A stretch of DNA of 64,000 nt. It comes from Bradyrhizobium retamae. Lineage in GTDB: Bacteria; Pseudomonadota; Alphaproteobacteria; Rhizobiales; Xanthobacteraceae. Shown here in pieces: positions 41,743-50,672 of this stretch. The DNA lies in NCBI RefSeq assembly GCF_001440415.1, contig NZ_LLYA01000225.1, positions 1 through 64,000 of the forward strand, in the 5' to 3' direction. How positions within the stretch are numbered: position 1 is the first letter of the stretch; each line of letters starts with the position of its first letter. The position numbers were made by a program, and so were the translations under genes. The notes below the pieces were generated by a model, which saw only the letters and a program-made list of their open reading frames with translations, did not search any database and was not told the DNA's origin.

Positions 41743-44253
41743 ATGTCAGGCCTAGGCAGCAATCAGGAGAGCAAGGTCCGTCCGGGTCAGCGCCGGATGG
41801 CGCAATGGACGCGCGACTATGCGCGGCTGCCCGGCACTCCCGACGAATATATCGGGCCTGATGGCGCGCCGCGCGCGGCCTGGACCCGCTTTTTCGATGC
41901 CTTTTCAGCGCTTTCGCCGCCAGATATCGAACGCCGCTTCGCCTCCGCGGACCGGCATCTGCGCGAGGCCGGCGTGACCTATCGCGCGCCTGGCGAAACC
42001 GCCGACCGGCTGTGGCCGCTCAGCCATCTGCCGCTGATCATCGACGAGGCCGATTGGCAGCAACTGACCACAGGTATAGCCCAGCGCGTGCAGTTGTTTG
42101 AAATGATCCTGCGCGATCTCTATGGCGAGGCCCGGCTGGTCAGCGATAGTGCGGTGCCCGCGGCCGCGATTGCCGGCAGCAATGAATATCTGCGCGCCGT
42201 CTGCGGCATCAAACCACCCGGCGGGCGTCATCTCCACTTCTATGCGGCTGACGTCGGCCGCGGCCCCGACGGGCGCTGGTGGGTGCTGAACGACCGCACG
42301 CAGGCACCCTCGGGCGCCGGCTACGCGCTGGAAAACCGCCTGGTGCTGTCGCGCGCCTTTTCCAATCTCTACAAATCGATGAACGTCGAGCGCGTGGCGC
42401 CGTTCTTCGAGGCGTTCCGCGATTCGCTCCGCGCCAGCGCCGACCGCGACGAGCCGCGCATCGGCCTGTTGACGCCGGGGGCTTTCAGCGAAACCTATTT
42501 CGAACACGCCACGCTGGCGCGCTATCTCGGCTTTCTCCTCGTCGAAGGCGACGATCTCGCCGTCAGCGGCGACCGCATCCATATCCGCACCGTCGCGGGC
42601 CTGAAGCGGCTCGACGTGTTGTTGCGCAGAGTCGATTCCAATTTCCTCGATCCGCTGGAGCTCGATGCCTCGTCGCATCTCGGCGTGCCAGGCCTGATCG
42701 ATGTGCTGCGCAAGGACGGCGTCGTCGTCGCCAACATGCCGGGCTCGGGCGTATTGGAGGCGAGAGCGCTACTTGGATTCTTACCGAGCCTTTGCCGCCG
42801 CCTGCTTGGCGAGACTTTGGTCATGCCGCACATCGCGACGTGGTGGTGTGGCCAGAAATCGGCGCGTGAGGAAGTACTGTCGCGGCTGGAGGATTTCGTC
42901 ATCGAGGGCGCCTATGGCCGGACCGTCCCCGGCTTTGCTGGCCATGCGCCCGTGCTCGCCGGCGAGTTGCCGCCAGCCGAGCGCGACCGGCTCCGGCAGG
43001 CGATCACCGACCGCGGCATCGACTATGTCGGCCAGGAACTGGTCCGCCTGTCGACCACGCCGGTGTGGGAGCAGGGTCGGATCACGCCGCGGCCGTTCGT
43101 GCTGAGGGTATTTGCCGCGGCTACTCCGCAAGGCTGGACCATCCTGCCCGGCGGCTTCTGCCGGATCGCCGAAAAGGCGGATGCCCGTGCGGTGTCGATG
43201 GGCGACGGCGTGCGGTCGGCGGATGTCTGGGTGGTATCCGACAAGGCTGTGGCGTCGGCGACGCTGTTGCCCGGCGCTGACACGGTGCGGATCAGGCGGA
43301 TCGCCGGCGTGGTGCCGAGCCGTGCCGCGGATAATCTGTTCTGGCTCGGCCGCTATCTCGAACGCGCCGAGGCGACGCTGCGGCTGATCCGTGCGCTCGG
43401 CACCTCGACGCGCGATCCCGACAAGGGAGCGTCGACCGCGCTGCATTCGGTCGAGCGTATTCAGCGGATCCTCGTGACCTGGGACGCTACCTCGCAGGCG
43501 ACGCGGACCAATCCGGCGCGGGTCATCGCGGAAGCGCTGCAGAGCGAGGAGAAGTTCGGTTCTGCACTTTCGCTGGTGCGATCTGTGCAGCGAACTGCGA
43601 GTACGCTGCGCGAGCGGCTTTCGCCCGATGCCTGGCAGATCATCACCGAGATGGTGGAGCGCCTTGCGCTGCAGGTCGACGACGACGACAGCATCGTCAG
43701 CGCCGCTGAATTGACGCTGCAGGAGCTGGCGAGCCTTGCCGGCCTGGCGCAGGAGAACATGAACCGCGCCGCCGGATGGCGCTTCCTCGACATGGGCCGC
43801 CGCGCCGAGCGCGCAATCAACACCGCGCGGTTCGCGCGGCAGTTCGCCTATGACGAAGCGGGCGACGACGACCTCGACGTGCTGTTGACGCTGGTGGATT
43901 GCCAGATCACCTACCGCTCGCGCTATCTGGTCGGGCCGGCGCTGGCGCCGGTTCGTGACCTCGCCGTGCTCGACCCTTATAATCCGCGCTCGGTCGCCTT
44001 TCAGGTCGCAGCGCTCAACGACCATATCGCGGCGCTGCCAAGCCTGAAGGAACATGGTTTGATCGAGCGGCCGCAGCGGCTGGCGGTGGCGTTGCAGGCA
44101 ACGTTGACGACGGCGGAGGCCGCGACGCTGGATGTGAAAACGCTGTTTGCGCTCGAACAGGATCTGCTCAATCTGGCCGACGCCATCGGCCTGCATTACT
44201 TCCCGCACGGGCCCAATGCGAGCCGGCCGGAGAAGCTCACGGGCCTCGCGTGA
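41743..44253 (+). CDS. Circularly permuted ATP-grasp protein fused to alpha-E domain
   Basis: An 836-residue fusion. Residues about 50-520 match the type 2 circularly permuted ATP-grasp domain, with 'DRTQAPSGAGYALENR', 'GLLTPGAFSETYFEH' and 'ANMPGSGVLEARALLGFLP' blocks; such domains join a carboxylate to an amine through an acyl phosphate. Residues about 525-825 form the all-helical alpha-E domain ('NLFWLGRYLERAEATLRLIRAL'), whose two halves are often a separate protein. Here they are fused. Starts 28 bases after the DUF2126 gene and overlaps the next gene by 4 nt. Amide-bond formation on a peptide or protein is inferred; the substrate is unknown. Confidence 0.92.
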   Translation: MSGLGSNQESKVRPGQRRMAQWTRDYARLPGTPDEYIGPDGAPRAAWTRFFDAFSALSPPDIERRFASADRHLREAGVTYRAPGETADRLWPLSHLPLIIDEADWQQLTTGIAQRVQLFEMILRDLYGEARLVSDSAVPAAAIAGSNEYLRAVCGIKPPGGRHLHFYAADVGRGPDGRWWVLNDRTQAPSGAGYALENRLVLSRAFSNLYKSMNVERVAPFFEAFRDSLRASADRDEPRIGLLTPGAFSETYFEHATLARYLGFLLVEGDDLAVSGDRIHIRTVAGLKRLDVLLRRVDSNFLDPLELDASSHLGVPGLIDVLRKDGVVVANMPGSGVLEARALLGFLPSLCRRLLGETLVMPHIATWWCGQKSAREEVLSRLEDFVIEGAYGRTVPGFAGHAPVLAGELPPAERDRLRQAITDRGIDYVGQELVRLSTTPVWEQGRITPRPFVLRVFAAATPQGWTILPGGFCRIAEKADARAVSMGDGVRSADVWVVSDKAVASATLLPGADTVRIRRIAGVVPSRAADNLFWLGRYLERAEATLRLIRALGTSTRDPDKGASTALHSVERIQRILVTWDATSQATRTNPARVIAEALQSEEKFGSALSLVRSVQRTASTLRERLSPDAWQIITEMVERLALQVDDDDSIVSAAELTLQELASLAGLAQENMNRAAGWRFLDMGRRAERAINTARFARQFAYDEAGDDDLDVLLTLVDCQITYRSRYLVGPALAPVRDLAVLDPYNPRSVAFQVAALNDHIAALPSLKEHGLIERPQRLAVALQATLTTAEAATLDVKTLFALEQDLLNLADAIGLHYFPHGPNASRPEKLTGLA

Positions 44254-45128
44254 TCTACGACATCCGTCACGTCACGACCTACGCTTACGAGAGCCCGGTG
44301 AGTTTTGCGCGCTGCTCGCTGCGGCTGGAGCCGCGAACCGACGACGGTCAGCAATTGATCTCGCACGCGGTCGAGATCCGGCCGCGGCCGGCCGAACGCA
44401 CGGTGCGACGGGACTTCTTCGGAACGCATACCGAGAGCGTGCTGATCGAGACCGCGCATCGCAATTTGCGGATCGATTCCCGCTCACGTGTTTCGGTCGC
44501 GCGTCTGGCGCCTGGTCGCACGGCGCCCAGCCCGCCCTGGGAGCGCATCCGCGACGTGGCCTTTGAGGCCACCAGCCTCGGTCCCGCTTCGCCGGTCGGA
44601 TACGTCTTTGCGAGCTCGCTGGTGCCGGTGCTGGCGCCGCTCACTGCCTATGCTGCGCCAAGCTTCGCGCCGGGCGGCGGCATCCTCACGGGCGCCGTCG
44701 ATCTGATGCACCGCATCCGCAGCGATTTCAGGTACGACTCCAAGGCCACCGTGATTTCGACGCCGCTTAAGGAAGTGTTCGAGAAGCGCCACGGCGTCTG
44801 CCAGGACTTTGCCCATGTGATGATTGCGGGCCTGCGCGGGCTCGGCCTGCCGGCGGCCTATGTCAGCGGCTATCTGCGCACCGTTCCGCCCGCCGGCCAA
44901 CCGCGCCTGCAGGGCGCCGACTCCAGCCACGCCTGGGTCTCGGTCTGGTGCGGCGCCGAGCTTGGCTGGGTCGGCTTCGATCCGACCAACGACCTCCTGG
45001 TCGAGAACGATCATATCGTCCTGTCGATCGGCAGGGACTTCTCCGACGTCTCGCCGGTCGACGGCATCATCGTCGGATCGCCCAAGCAGAAGCTCAACGT
45101 CGCCGTGGACGTGCTGCTGGTGGAATGA
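44250..45128 (+). CDS. Transglutaminase family protein
   Basis: A 292-residue transglutaminase-like protein with an N-terminal beta domain and a C-terminal papain-like core. The triad is Cys184 ('HGVCQDFAH'), His227 ('SSHAWVS') and Asp244 ('GFDPTND'). Predicted to be a cytosolic peptidase or amide transferase opposing or following the ATP-grasp ligase. GTG start overlaps the upstream stop (GTGA), so the operon is tightly coupled. In many bacteria the next gene is the proteasome-like peptidase Anbu; no such gene is seen here. Confidence 0.93.
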   Translation: MIYDIRHVTTYAYESPVSFARCSLRLEPRTDDGQQLISHAVEIRPRPAERTVRRDFFGTHTESVLIETAHRNLRIDSRSRVSVARLAPGRTAPSPPWERIRDVAFEATSLGPASPVGYVFASSLVPVLAPLTAYAAPSFAPGGGILTGAVDLMHRIRSDFRYDSKATVISTPLKEVFEKRHGVCQDFAHVMIAGLRGLGLPAAYVSGYLRTVPPAGQPRLQGADSSHAWVSVWCGAELGWVGFDPTNDLLVENDHIVLSIGRDFSDVSPVDGIIVGSPKQKLNVAVDVLLVE

Positions 45129-45309
45129 GGCTGGAATGCCTCGGTGCCGGACTTCTTTAAGAATTGGTTGTCCTGCCGCAGCGGTAAGCGGCGCCAATCT
45201 CCGCTGCACTACGGATAGGCACCTTAACGGAAGGTTTGCACTTTTGTTGCCAGCATGACGTGCGCGGAACAGCGCCTGCAAGTTGCGTCCACCTAGCCAG
45301 GAGATAATC

Positions 45310-45777
45310 GTGAACAATTGGTCAACAAAGCCTTTCGTTTCCGCCGTGGCAGCCATGCTTGTTTTCGGCGGCAGCGCCAGCGCGGGCGGCGGCGCAAGCA
45401 AGGATGAAGCCGTTGCGATGGTCAAGCAGGCCGTTACCTTCATCAAGGAGCAGGGAGCCGAAAAGGCGTATCCCGAGATCACCAGCAAGGCCAGCAAGTT
45501 CCGCGACCGCGATCTCTATGTCGTGGTCTACCAGCTCGACGGCAAAGTGCTGGCTCACGGCTCGAACGAGAAGTTCGTCGGCAAGGATCTGATCGACGCC
45601 CAGGATGTCGACGGCAAGCTCTACGTCAAGGAACGCGTCGAACTCGCCGCCAAGCAGCCTTCGTTCTGGCAGGATTACAAGTTCGTCAATCCGGTGAGCA
45701 AGAAGGTCGAGCCGAAGGAAATGTACTGCGAGAAGCTGGATAACACGGCCGTCTGTGCGGGCGTCTACAAGCTCTGA
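45310..45777 (+). CDS. Periplasmic single-Cache domain protein
   Basis: A 155-residue exported protein: signal peptide (NNWSTKPFVSAVAAMLVFGGSASAG, cleavage near residue 25), then a single Cache-2-like sensor fold. 'RDLYVVVYQLDGKVLAHGSNEKFVGKDLIDAQDVDGKLYVKE' is the characteristic PAS-like strand pair with a small-ligand pocket. GTG start with an AGGAG site. The chemoreceptor gene follows 54 bases downstream, so this soluble sensor may hand a ligand signal to it. Proteins of this type bind small organic acids, but the ligand is unknown. Confidence 0.88.
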   Translation: MNNWSTKPFVSAVAAMLVFGGSASAGGGASKDEAVAMVKQAVTFIKEQGAEKAYPEITSKASKFRDRDLYVVVYQLDGKVLAHGSNEKFVGKDLIDAQDVDGKLYVKERVELAAKQPSFWQDYKFVNPVSKKVEPKEMYCEKLDNTAVCAGVYKL

Positions 45778-45831
45778 CCCCGATCAAGCGCTTGCGTGAC
45801 TGTGCGGTGATCGCCGCACTGAAGGGGTGAC

Positions 45832-47532
45832 ATGCTCGGCTGGATCAAGAACATTGGCCTTTCATGGAAAGTCCAGCTCGCTCCGGCGTTCCTGATCGCC
45901 GTCCTGATCGGGCTCGGCGCCTATGCGTTGCAAACGCTGCGGTCGAATCAGGCCGCCGTTGACGCGTTGGTGTCGGGGCCGGTACGGCAATCGGAATTGG
46001 CCAACGATCTCACCACGACGGTGTGGACGGCGCACGCCAAGCTGTATCGTCTTGCGGCCACGGCGGCCAATGAAAAGGACGAGAAGAAAATTGCGCAGGT
46101 CGCCAAGGAAGCTTCCGTGGCGGCCGGCAAGATTTCGGACGCGCTGAAGGCCGTCGAAGGCATCAAGGGCGGGCTCGGCCCGGAAACTTTCGACAAACTG
46201 AAAGCTGCGGTCGCGGGCTATCTCAAGCAATCGAACAATGCGATCGAGATGGCCGACGGTGATGCCGGATCGGCGCTGATTTTCATCAAGGGTGCGGAAC
46301 GAAACTTTGCCGTCATCGAAAAGCTGGCCGATGATCTGATCACGCACAGCAGCGAAAGCAAGGACCGCGAAATTGCCCGGGCCGGAATCAAGCTCGAGCA
46401 GCAACAGATAACGCTGATGGCCGCGCTTCTGGCCGTTGCGCTCGCCGGCATCATTGTTTCATTTCTGATCGGTCGAAGCATTTCCCGCCCCGTCGTGGCG
46501 ATGTCGCGGGCGATGCGCGAACTTGCCGCCGGGCATTTCGAGGTCCAACTGCCCGGCCTTGAGCGCCGCGATGAAGTCGGCCAGATGGCGCACGCGATCC
46601 AGGAATTCAAGGTGCAGGCGATCGCCAAGGCCCAACGCGAGACGGCGGAGCGTGAGGAAAAGAACCGCGAACTGGCATCGGCCCGCCGTGCCGAGCTTCA
46701 TAACCTGGCCGAGAGTTTCGAGATCGCGGTCGGCAATATCGTCGAGAACGTTGGCTCAGCCTCGGCCGAATTGGAAAATTCCGCCGCGATCCTGACCAAC
46801 AGCAGCGTGGCCACCCAGGAGCTCTCCACCGTGGTCGCCGCGGCTTCCGAGGAGACCTCCAGCAACGTGCAGTCGGTGGCGTCCGCCACCGAGGAAATGG
46901 CCAGCTCGGTCAATGAAATCGGCAGGCAGGTCGCGAATTCCAACCGGATCGCCAACGAGGCCGTCGTTCAGGCGCAGAAGACCGACGCCCGGATCATCGA
47001 ATTGTCGGAGGCGGCAAACCGCATCGGCGACGTAACCAGGTTGATCACCACGATCGCCGAGCAGACCAATCTACTGGCACTCAACGCGACCATTGAGGCC
47101 GCCCGGGCCGGTGACGCCGGCCGCGGCTTTGCGGTGGTTGCCCAGGAGGTCAAGGCGCTCGCCACCCAGACCGCCAAGGCAACCAGCGAAATCTCGACCC
47201 AGATCGCCGGGATGCAATCGGCGACACAGGAATCGGTGCACGCCATCAAGGAGATCAGCGGCACCATCGGCCGGGTTTCCGAGATTGCCGCGGCGATCGC
47301 AGCCGCCATCGAGGAGCAGGGCGCTGCCACCCAGGAAATCGCGCGCAACGTGCAGCAGGCGGCGGTGGGCTCGACCCAGGTCGCGACCAGCATCGCCGAC
47401 GTCAACCGTGGCGCCAGCGAAATCGGCACGGCGTCGTCACAGGTGCTGGCCAACGCGCAACTGCTCTCCAACGAAAACAAGCGGCTCAAGGCCGAGGTTG
47501 GCAAGTTCCTCGCCACCGTGCGATCGGCGTAA
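45832..47532 (+). CDS. Methyl-accepting chemotaxis protein
   Basis: A 566-residue transmembrane chemoreceptor. The first membrane helix is at about 14-34 and the second near 194-215. They flank a four-helix-bundle periplasmic domain, then comes a HAMP segment (about 215-268). The C-terminal signalling hairpin with 'IAEQTNLLALNATIEAARAG' (about 400-420) binds CheW/CheA. There is no obvious C-terminal CheR-binding pentapeptide. Probably cotranscribed with the upstream Cache protein. Converges with a second chemoreceptor. Confidence 0.94.
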   Translation: MLGWIKNIGLSWKVQLAPAFLIAVLIGLGAYALQTLRSNQAAVDALVSGPVRQSELANDLTTTVWTAHAKLYRLAATAANEKDEKKIAQVAKEASVAAGKISDALKAVEGIKGGLGPETFDKLKAAVAGYLKQSNNAIEMADGDAGSALIFIKGAERNFAVIEKLADDLITHSSESKDREIARAGIKLEQQQITLMAALLAVALAGIIVSFLIGRSISRPVVAMSRAMRELAAGHFEVQLPGLERRDEVGQMAHAIQEFKVQAIAKAQRETAEREEKNRELASARRAELHNLAESFEIAVGNIVENVGSASAELENSAAILTNSSVATQELSTVVAAASEETSSNVQSVASATEEMASSVNEIGRQVANSNRIANEAVVQAQKTDARIIELSEAANRIGDVTRLITTIAEQTNLLALNATIEAARAGDAGRGFAVVAQEVKALATQTAKATSEISTQIAGMQSATQESVHAIKEISGTIGRVSEIAAAIAAAIEEQGAATQEIARNVQQAAVGSTQVATSIADVNRGASEIGTASSQVLANAQLLSNENKRLKAEVGKFLATVRSA

Positions 47533-47776
47533 ACGGCTTCGGACCCCAACGATGCTGTTATCGGCGAAGCCGCAGGCCGGTTCTCGCGTGGCGGACACGC
47601 GTCCCGCGGACATACGCGCAGAGCGCCAGATGCGAATCATCTCGTGCCTTGGACACGCGGTGCAGCCCATGCGATGAAGCATCGTCCGGAGACGCGCGGA
47701 GCCTGTCATCGGGCTGCGCTACGTGCGGACCCGTTGGCGCCCTCACCACGAGGGGCTTACGACACAGTAAGATTAA

Positions 47777-49483
47777 CTAGGTCCCGGTCTTCCGCGGCCG
47801 GTCGGACGAATCGGCGCGCAGATTGCGGAAGAATTTTTCGACCTCACGCGACAGCGTTTCGGCCGTGGCCGTCAGCTCGCTGGATGCCGTAAGGACCGAA
47901 GTCGCCGCCGTGCTCGTCGTGCCGATGGCGTCGCTGAGCGACCCGATATTGACGACCAGCGTTCCGTTGCCCTGCGCCGCCAATTGCGCGTTCGCCGAGA
48001 TTTCACGGGTCGCCGCATCCTGCTGCTCGATCGCGCTGGCAATGATGGAAGTCACCTCGTTGATGTCACGCACGGCGGCGCCGATCTCGCGGACCGCTTC
48101 GACGGAGGTTTTGGTCGACGTCTGGATCAGGCCGACGTTCTGGCCGATTTCGGCGGTCGCCTTGGCGGTCTGCTCGGCCAGCGCCTTGACCTCGTGGGCG
48201 ACCACGGCGAAGCCGCGGCCGGCGTCGCCGGCGCGGGCGGCTTCGATGGTTGCGTTGAGCGCCAGGAGGTTGGTTTGCTCGGCGATCGCCTGGATCAGGT
48301 TGAGCACGCCGTCGATGCGCTGGGTCGCAGCCGCAAGCCCCTCGATTTCGGAGACCGATTTCTCGGTGCGCTGGCCCGCCTGCTCGACGGCGCTGGCCGA
48401 CTGGCGCACCTGGCGGCCGATTTCCTCGACGGACGCGGAAAGCTCTTCGGCAGCGCTCGCGACGGCGGAGACGTTGCTGGAGGCCTGTTCGGTCGCACCG
48501 TTGGCGGCCACCGCGCGTCCGCTTGCTTCCGAAGAGACGCTGGCGATGGTCTGGGCGGTACCGCGCATCGCGGTCGCATTGTCGGTGACCGCGCGCAGTA
48601 CGCCGCCGATCGCTTCCCGGAACGCATCGACCGAGGCCTCGATGTGGCGGGTGCGCTCGTCACGCGCCCTGGAATCCTCCAGCACCTGCGAATTGAGGTT
48701 GCGGTTGCGATCCATCGCTTCCTGGAAGATCTTGATGGCACGGGCGAGCGCGCCGATTTCGTCGGCGCGTTCAGCATGCGGAACCTCGACGCCTTCGGCG
48801 CCGTCGGCAACCTGCTTGATGGTGGCGGTGATGACCGAGAGCGGGCGCGCGATCGAACGGGAAATCATCAGCACGCCGAGGACGACCACCACCAGCGCCA
48901 ACACGCCGAGGCAAGTCAGGATAAATGCCATCGTATGGTTGGTGTCGGTCTGTTGGGCCAGCCTCCTGCTGCGTTCGGCATAGACCTTGGAGAGCGCCTC
49001 GAGATCCTTGTTCAGCGCGGTACGCACTTGGCGGTTGGCGTCGTTGTCGCCCCATTCACGCCCCGCAGCCCCGTTGATCTCGACGCCACGGCGAACCAGC
49101 TCCTTGCGGAAGTCGACGAACTGTTCGATGCGCTTCTTGAAGGTGGCGAACTGTTGGGCGTCGTCGGCCTGGACCAGCGTTTCCCAGTTCTTCACGACAT
49201 CAAGGATGCGCTCGTTGAACTTGAGCAGTCCGTCGCCGTATTTCTTCACCACCGCCGGCTCGCTCGACATGTAGATGCCGCGCGATTCCATCACGACCGC
49301 ATAGACCAGCGAATTGATCCGCTCGACATTGAGCGCGGCGCGGCTGGCGATCGAGACCGCTTCGGTGAGGGCCGCGTTCTGGCGGGTGTTGTAATCGGAC
49401 AAGGCTATGATGGCTGCGACGAGCAACGCGAACAGCGCGAAGATCGAATACAATTTGGCTGCAAGCGAAAATCGGGATGCCAT
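47777..49483 (-). CDS. Methyl-accepting chemotaxis protein
   Basis: A 568-residue chemoreceptor. Membrane helices are near residues 10-30 and 187-208. They enclose a helical periplasmic domain with 'RGIYMSSEPAVVKKYGDGLLKFNE', followed by a HAMP domain (about 208-262) and the signalling hairpin 'IAEQTNLLALNATIEAARAG' (about 393-413). The tip is nearly identical to the neighbour at 45832-47532, but the sensor regions differ, so the ligands are probably different. No CheR pentapeptide at the end. The gap to the neighbour (47533-47776) shows nothing else. Confidence 0.94.
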   Translation of the reverse strand: MASRFSLAAKLYSIFALFALLVAAIIALSDYNTRQNAALTEAVSIASRAALNVERINSLVYAVVMESRGIYMSSEPAVVKKYGDGLLKFNERILDVVKNWETLVQADDAQQFATFKKRIEQFVDFRKELVRRGVEINGAAGREWGDNDANRQVRTALNKDLEALSKVYAERSRRLAQQTDTNHTMAFILTCLGVLALVVVVLGVLMISRSIARPLSVITATIKQVADGAEGVEVPHAERADEIGALARAIKIFQEAMDRNRNLNSQVLEDSRARDERTRHIEASVDAFREAIGGVLRAVTDNATAMRGTAQTIASVSSEASGRAVAANGATEQASSNVSAVASAAEELSASVEEIGRQVRQSASAVEQAGQRTEKSVSEIEGLAAATQRIDGVLNLIQAIAEQTNLLALNATIEAARAGDAGRGFAVVAHEVKALAEQTAKATAEIGQNVGLIQTSTKTSVEAVREIGAAVRDINEVTSIIASAIEQQDAATREISANAQLAAQGNGTLVVNIGSLSDAIGTTSTAATSVLTASSELTATAETLSREVEKFFRNLRADSSDRPRKTGT

Positions 49484-49932
49484 GGCGCCACCAAAATGAG
49501 TACGGGAAAATTCAGCCGTATCGGCACGCCGGAGTGGGATCCAGGGAATGCCGTCAGCGTAGGCAATGTGCTGAATTTTGGTGGAGAATGTCTTAACGCG
49601 CGAAGTTCGTGGAATCGCAACTAACAGAAAATCATCAGTGATTTCAGATGATTACTGGAATATCGCGCGATGCCGCGCCGGGAAAATTCGGCAGGTTGGT
49701 GCGACTGCAACGGGCCTTCGTATATCCGTGCAATTGGAGGTCGCTGGCGCGGCGGAAGATGCCCGGACCCCGCAAGTACCCGACAAGACGGGCGGGCCAT
49801 GACGGCGCAGCCCGCCTGATCCTCCGAAGGACGGTTCGCATTGGCAAGCAGCCGTGGCGCGAATCAAGCTAGACAGCGAGCACGGCGAAGGTGGCGCCGC
49901 GCTGCTTCGATTATGCGTGAGAATTGGGACTC
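49484..49932. other. Divergent intergenic region, chemoreceptor / membrane protein
   Basis: About 450 bases without a convincing gene, RNA or repeat. It should carry the promoters of the minus-strand chemoreceptor and of the plus-strand membrane protein. A palindrome-poor, GC-moderate region. Confidence 0.5.
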
Positions 49933-50532
49933 ATGACTCAAAGTGCCGCCTTGCCGGGCAATCTCGATCTCTATGTCCACGTGCGCGTGCTGATCGCCCT
50001 GATCCTCGGGCTGAGCGTCACGCGTCTGGTCAGTGGCATCGCGGCATTGGTCCAGCACCCCGGTCGCTATCCGATTTGGCCTGTGCATCTTGGCTGGGTC
50101 GCCTGGGCGCTCCTGAACGTGGTCGCGTTCTGGTGGTGGGAGTTTCGGCTGAGCCACATCCAGCACTGGACGTATGGCCTTTACTTCTTCGTTTGCGTGT
50201 ACGCATCGATGTACTATTTCCTGAGCGTCCTGCTTTTCCCGCAGGATCTCGATGAATATGAGGGCTACGAGGATTACTTTCTCTCCCGCCGCCGCTGGTT
50301 CTTTGGTTTTGCGGCCCTCACGGAAGCCCTCGATGTGGTCGATACCTGGATAAAGGGCGAAGCGCATCTGCGATCGCTGGGACTGGAATATCTCGTCGCC
50401 ACCAGCGCCTTCATATTGCTGTCCGTGGTAGCCACGAGAACGCGCAACCCAAAATTCCACATGTTGTTTGCGCTCAGCGCGGTGGCTTACCAAATAAGCT
50501 TTTCAATCCGCCATCTTGGCACGCTGGATTAG
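49933..50532 (+). CDS. Multi-pass membrane protein of unknown function
   Basis: A 199-residue protein with about six hydrophobic segments, for example 'VRVLIALILGLSVTRLVSGIAAL' (18-40), 'HLGWVAWALLNVVAFWWW', 'YGLYFFVCVYASMYYFLSVLLF' and 'YLVATSAFILLSVVA'. Aromatic residues and a His-rich loop ('FRLSHIQHWTYG') are notable. ATG 49933 has no strong ribosome site. Not recognised beyond a hypothetical inner-membrane protein. It precedes eutB by 140 bases; cotranscription is possible but unproven. Confidence 0.75.
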   Translation: MTQSAALPGNLDLYVHVRVLIALILGLSVTRLVSGIAALVQHPGRYPIWPVHLGWVAWALLNVVAFWWWEFRLSHIQHWTYGLYFFVCVYASMYYFLSVLLFPQDLDEYEGYEDYFLSRRRWFFGFAALTEALDVVDTWIKGEAHLRSLGLEYLVATSAFILLSVVATRTRNPKFHMLFALSAVAYQISFSIRHLGTLD

Positions 50533-50672
50533 TCACAGGCGGGACGTTGATGGCTGGTCCCGTCCACCGCGCAGGGCCTCGAGCCGATTGAAGCCCTGCG
50601 GCCTGTAGCCTTGGCCGGTCGCCCGGCATAGACTAGCCAGGCAACGGAGTGGGACGGCGCGGGAAGGTCAGC

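Noticed and set aside
42781..44208. Long minus-strand frame opposite the ATP-grasp/alpha-E gene
   Set aside because: Pure shadow of a strong gene; Arg/Gln/His-rich with no domain.
50533..50672. Possible cobalamin riboswitch before eutB
   Set aside because: No B12-box-like element or suitable multi-stem structure was seen in the 140 bases.
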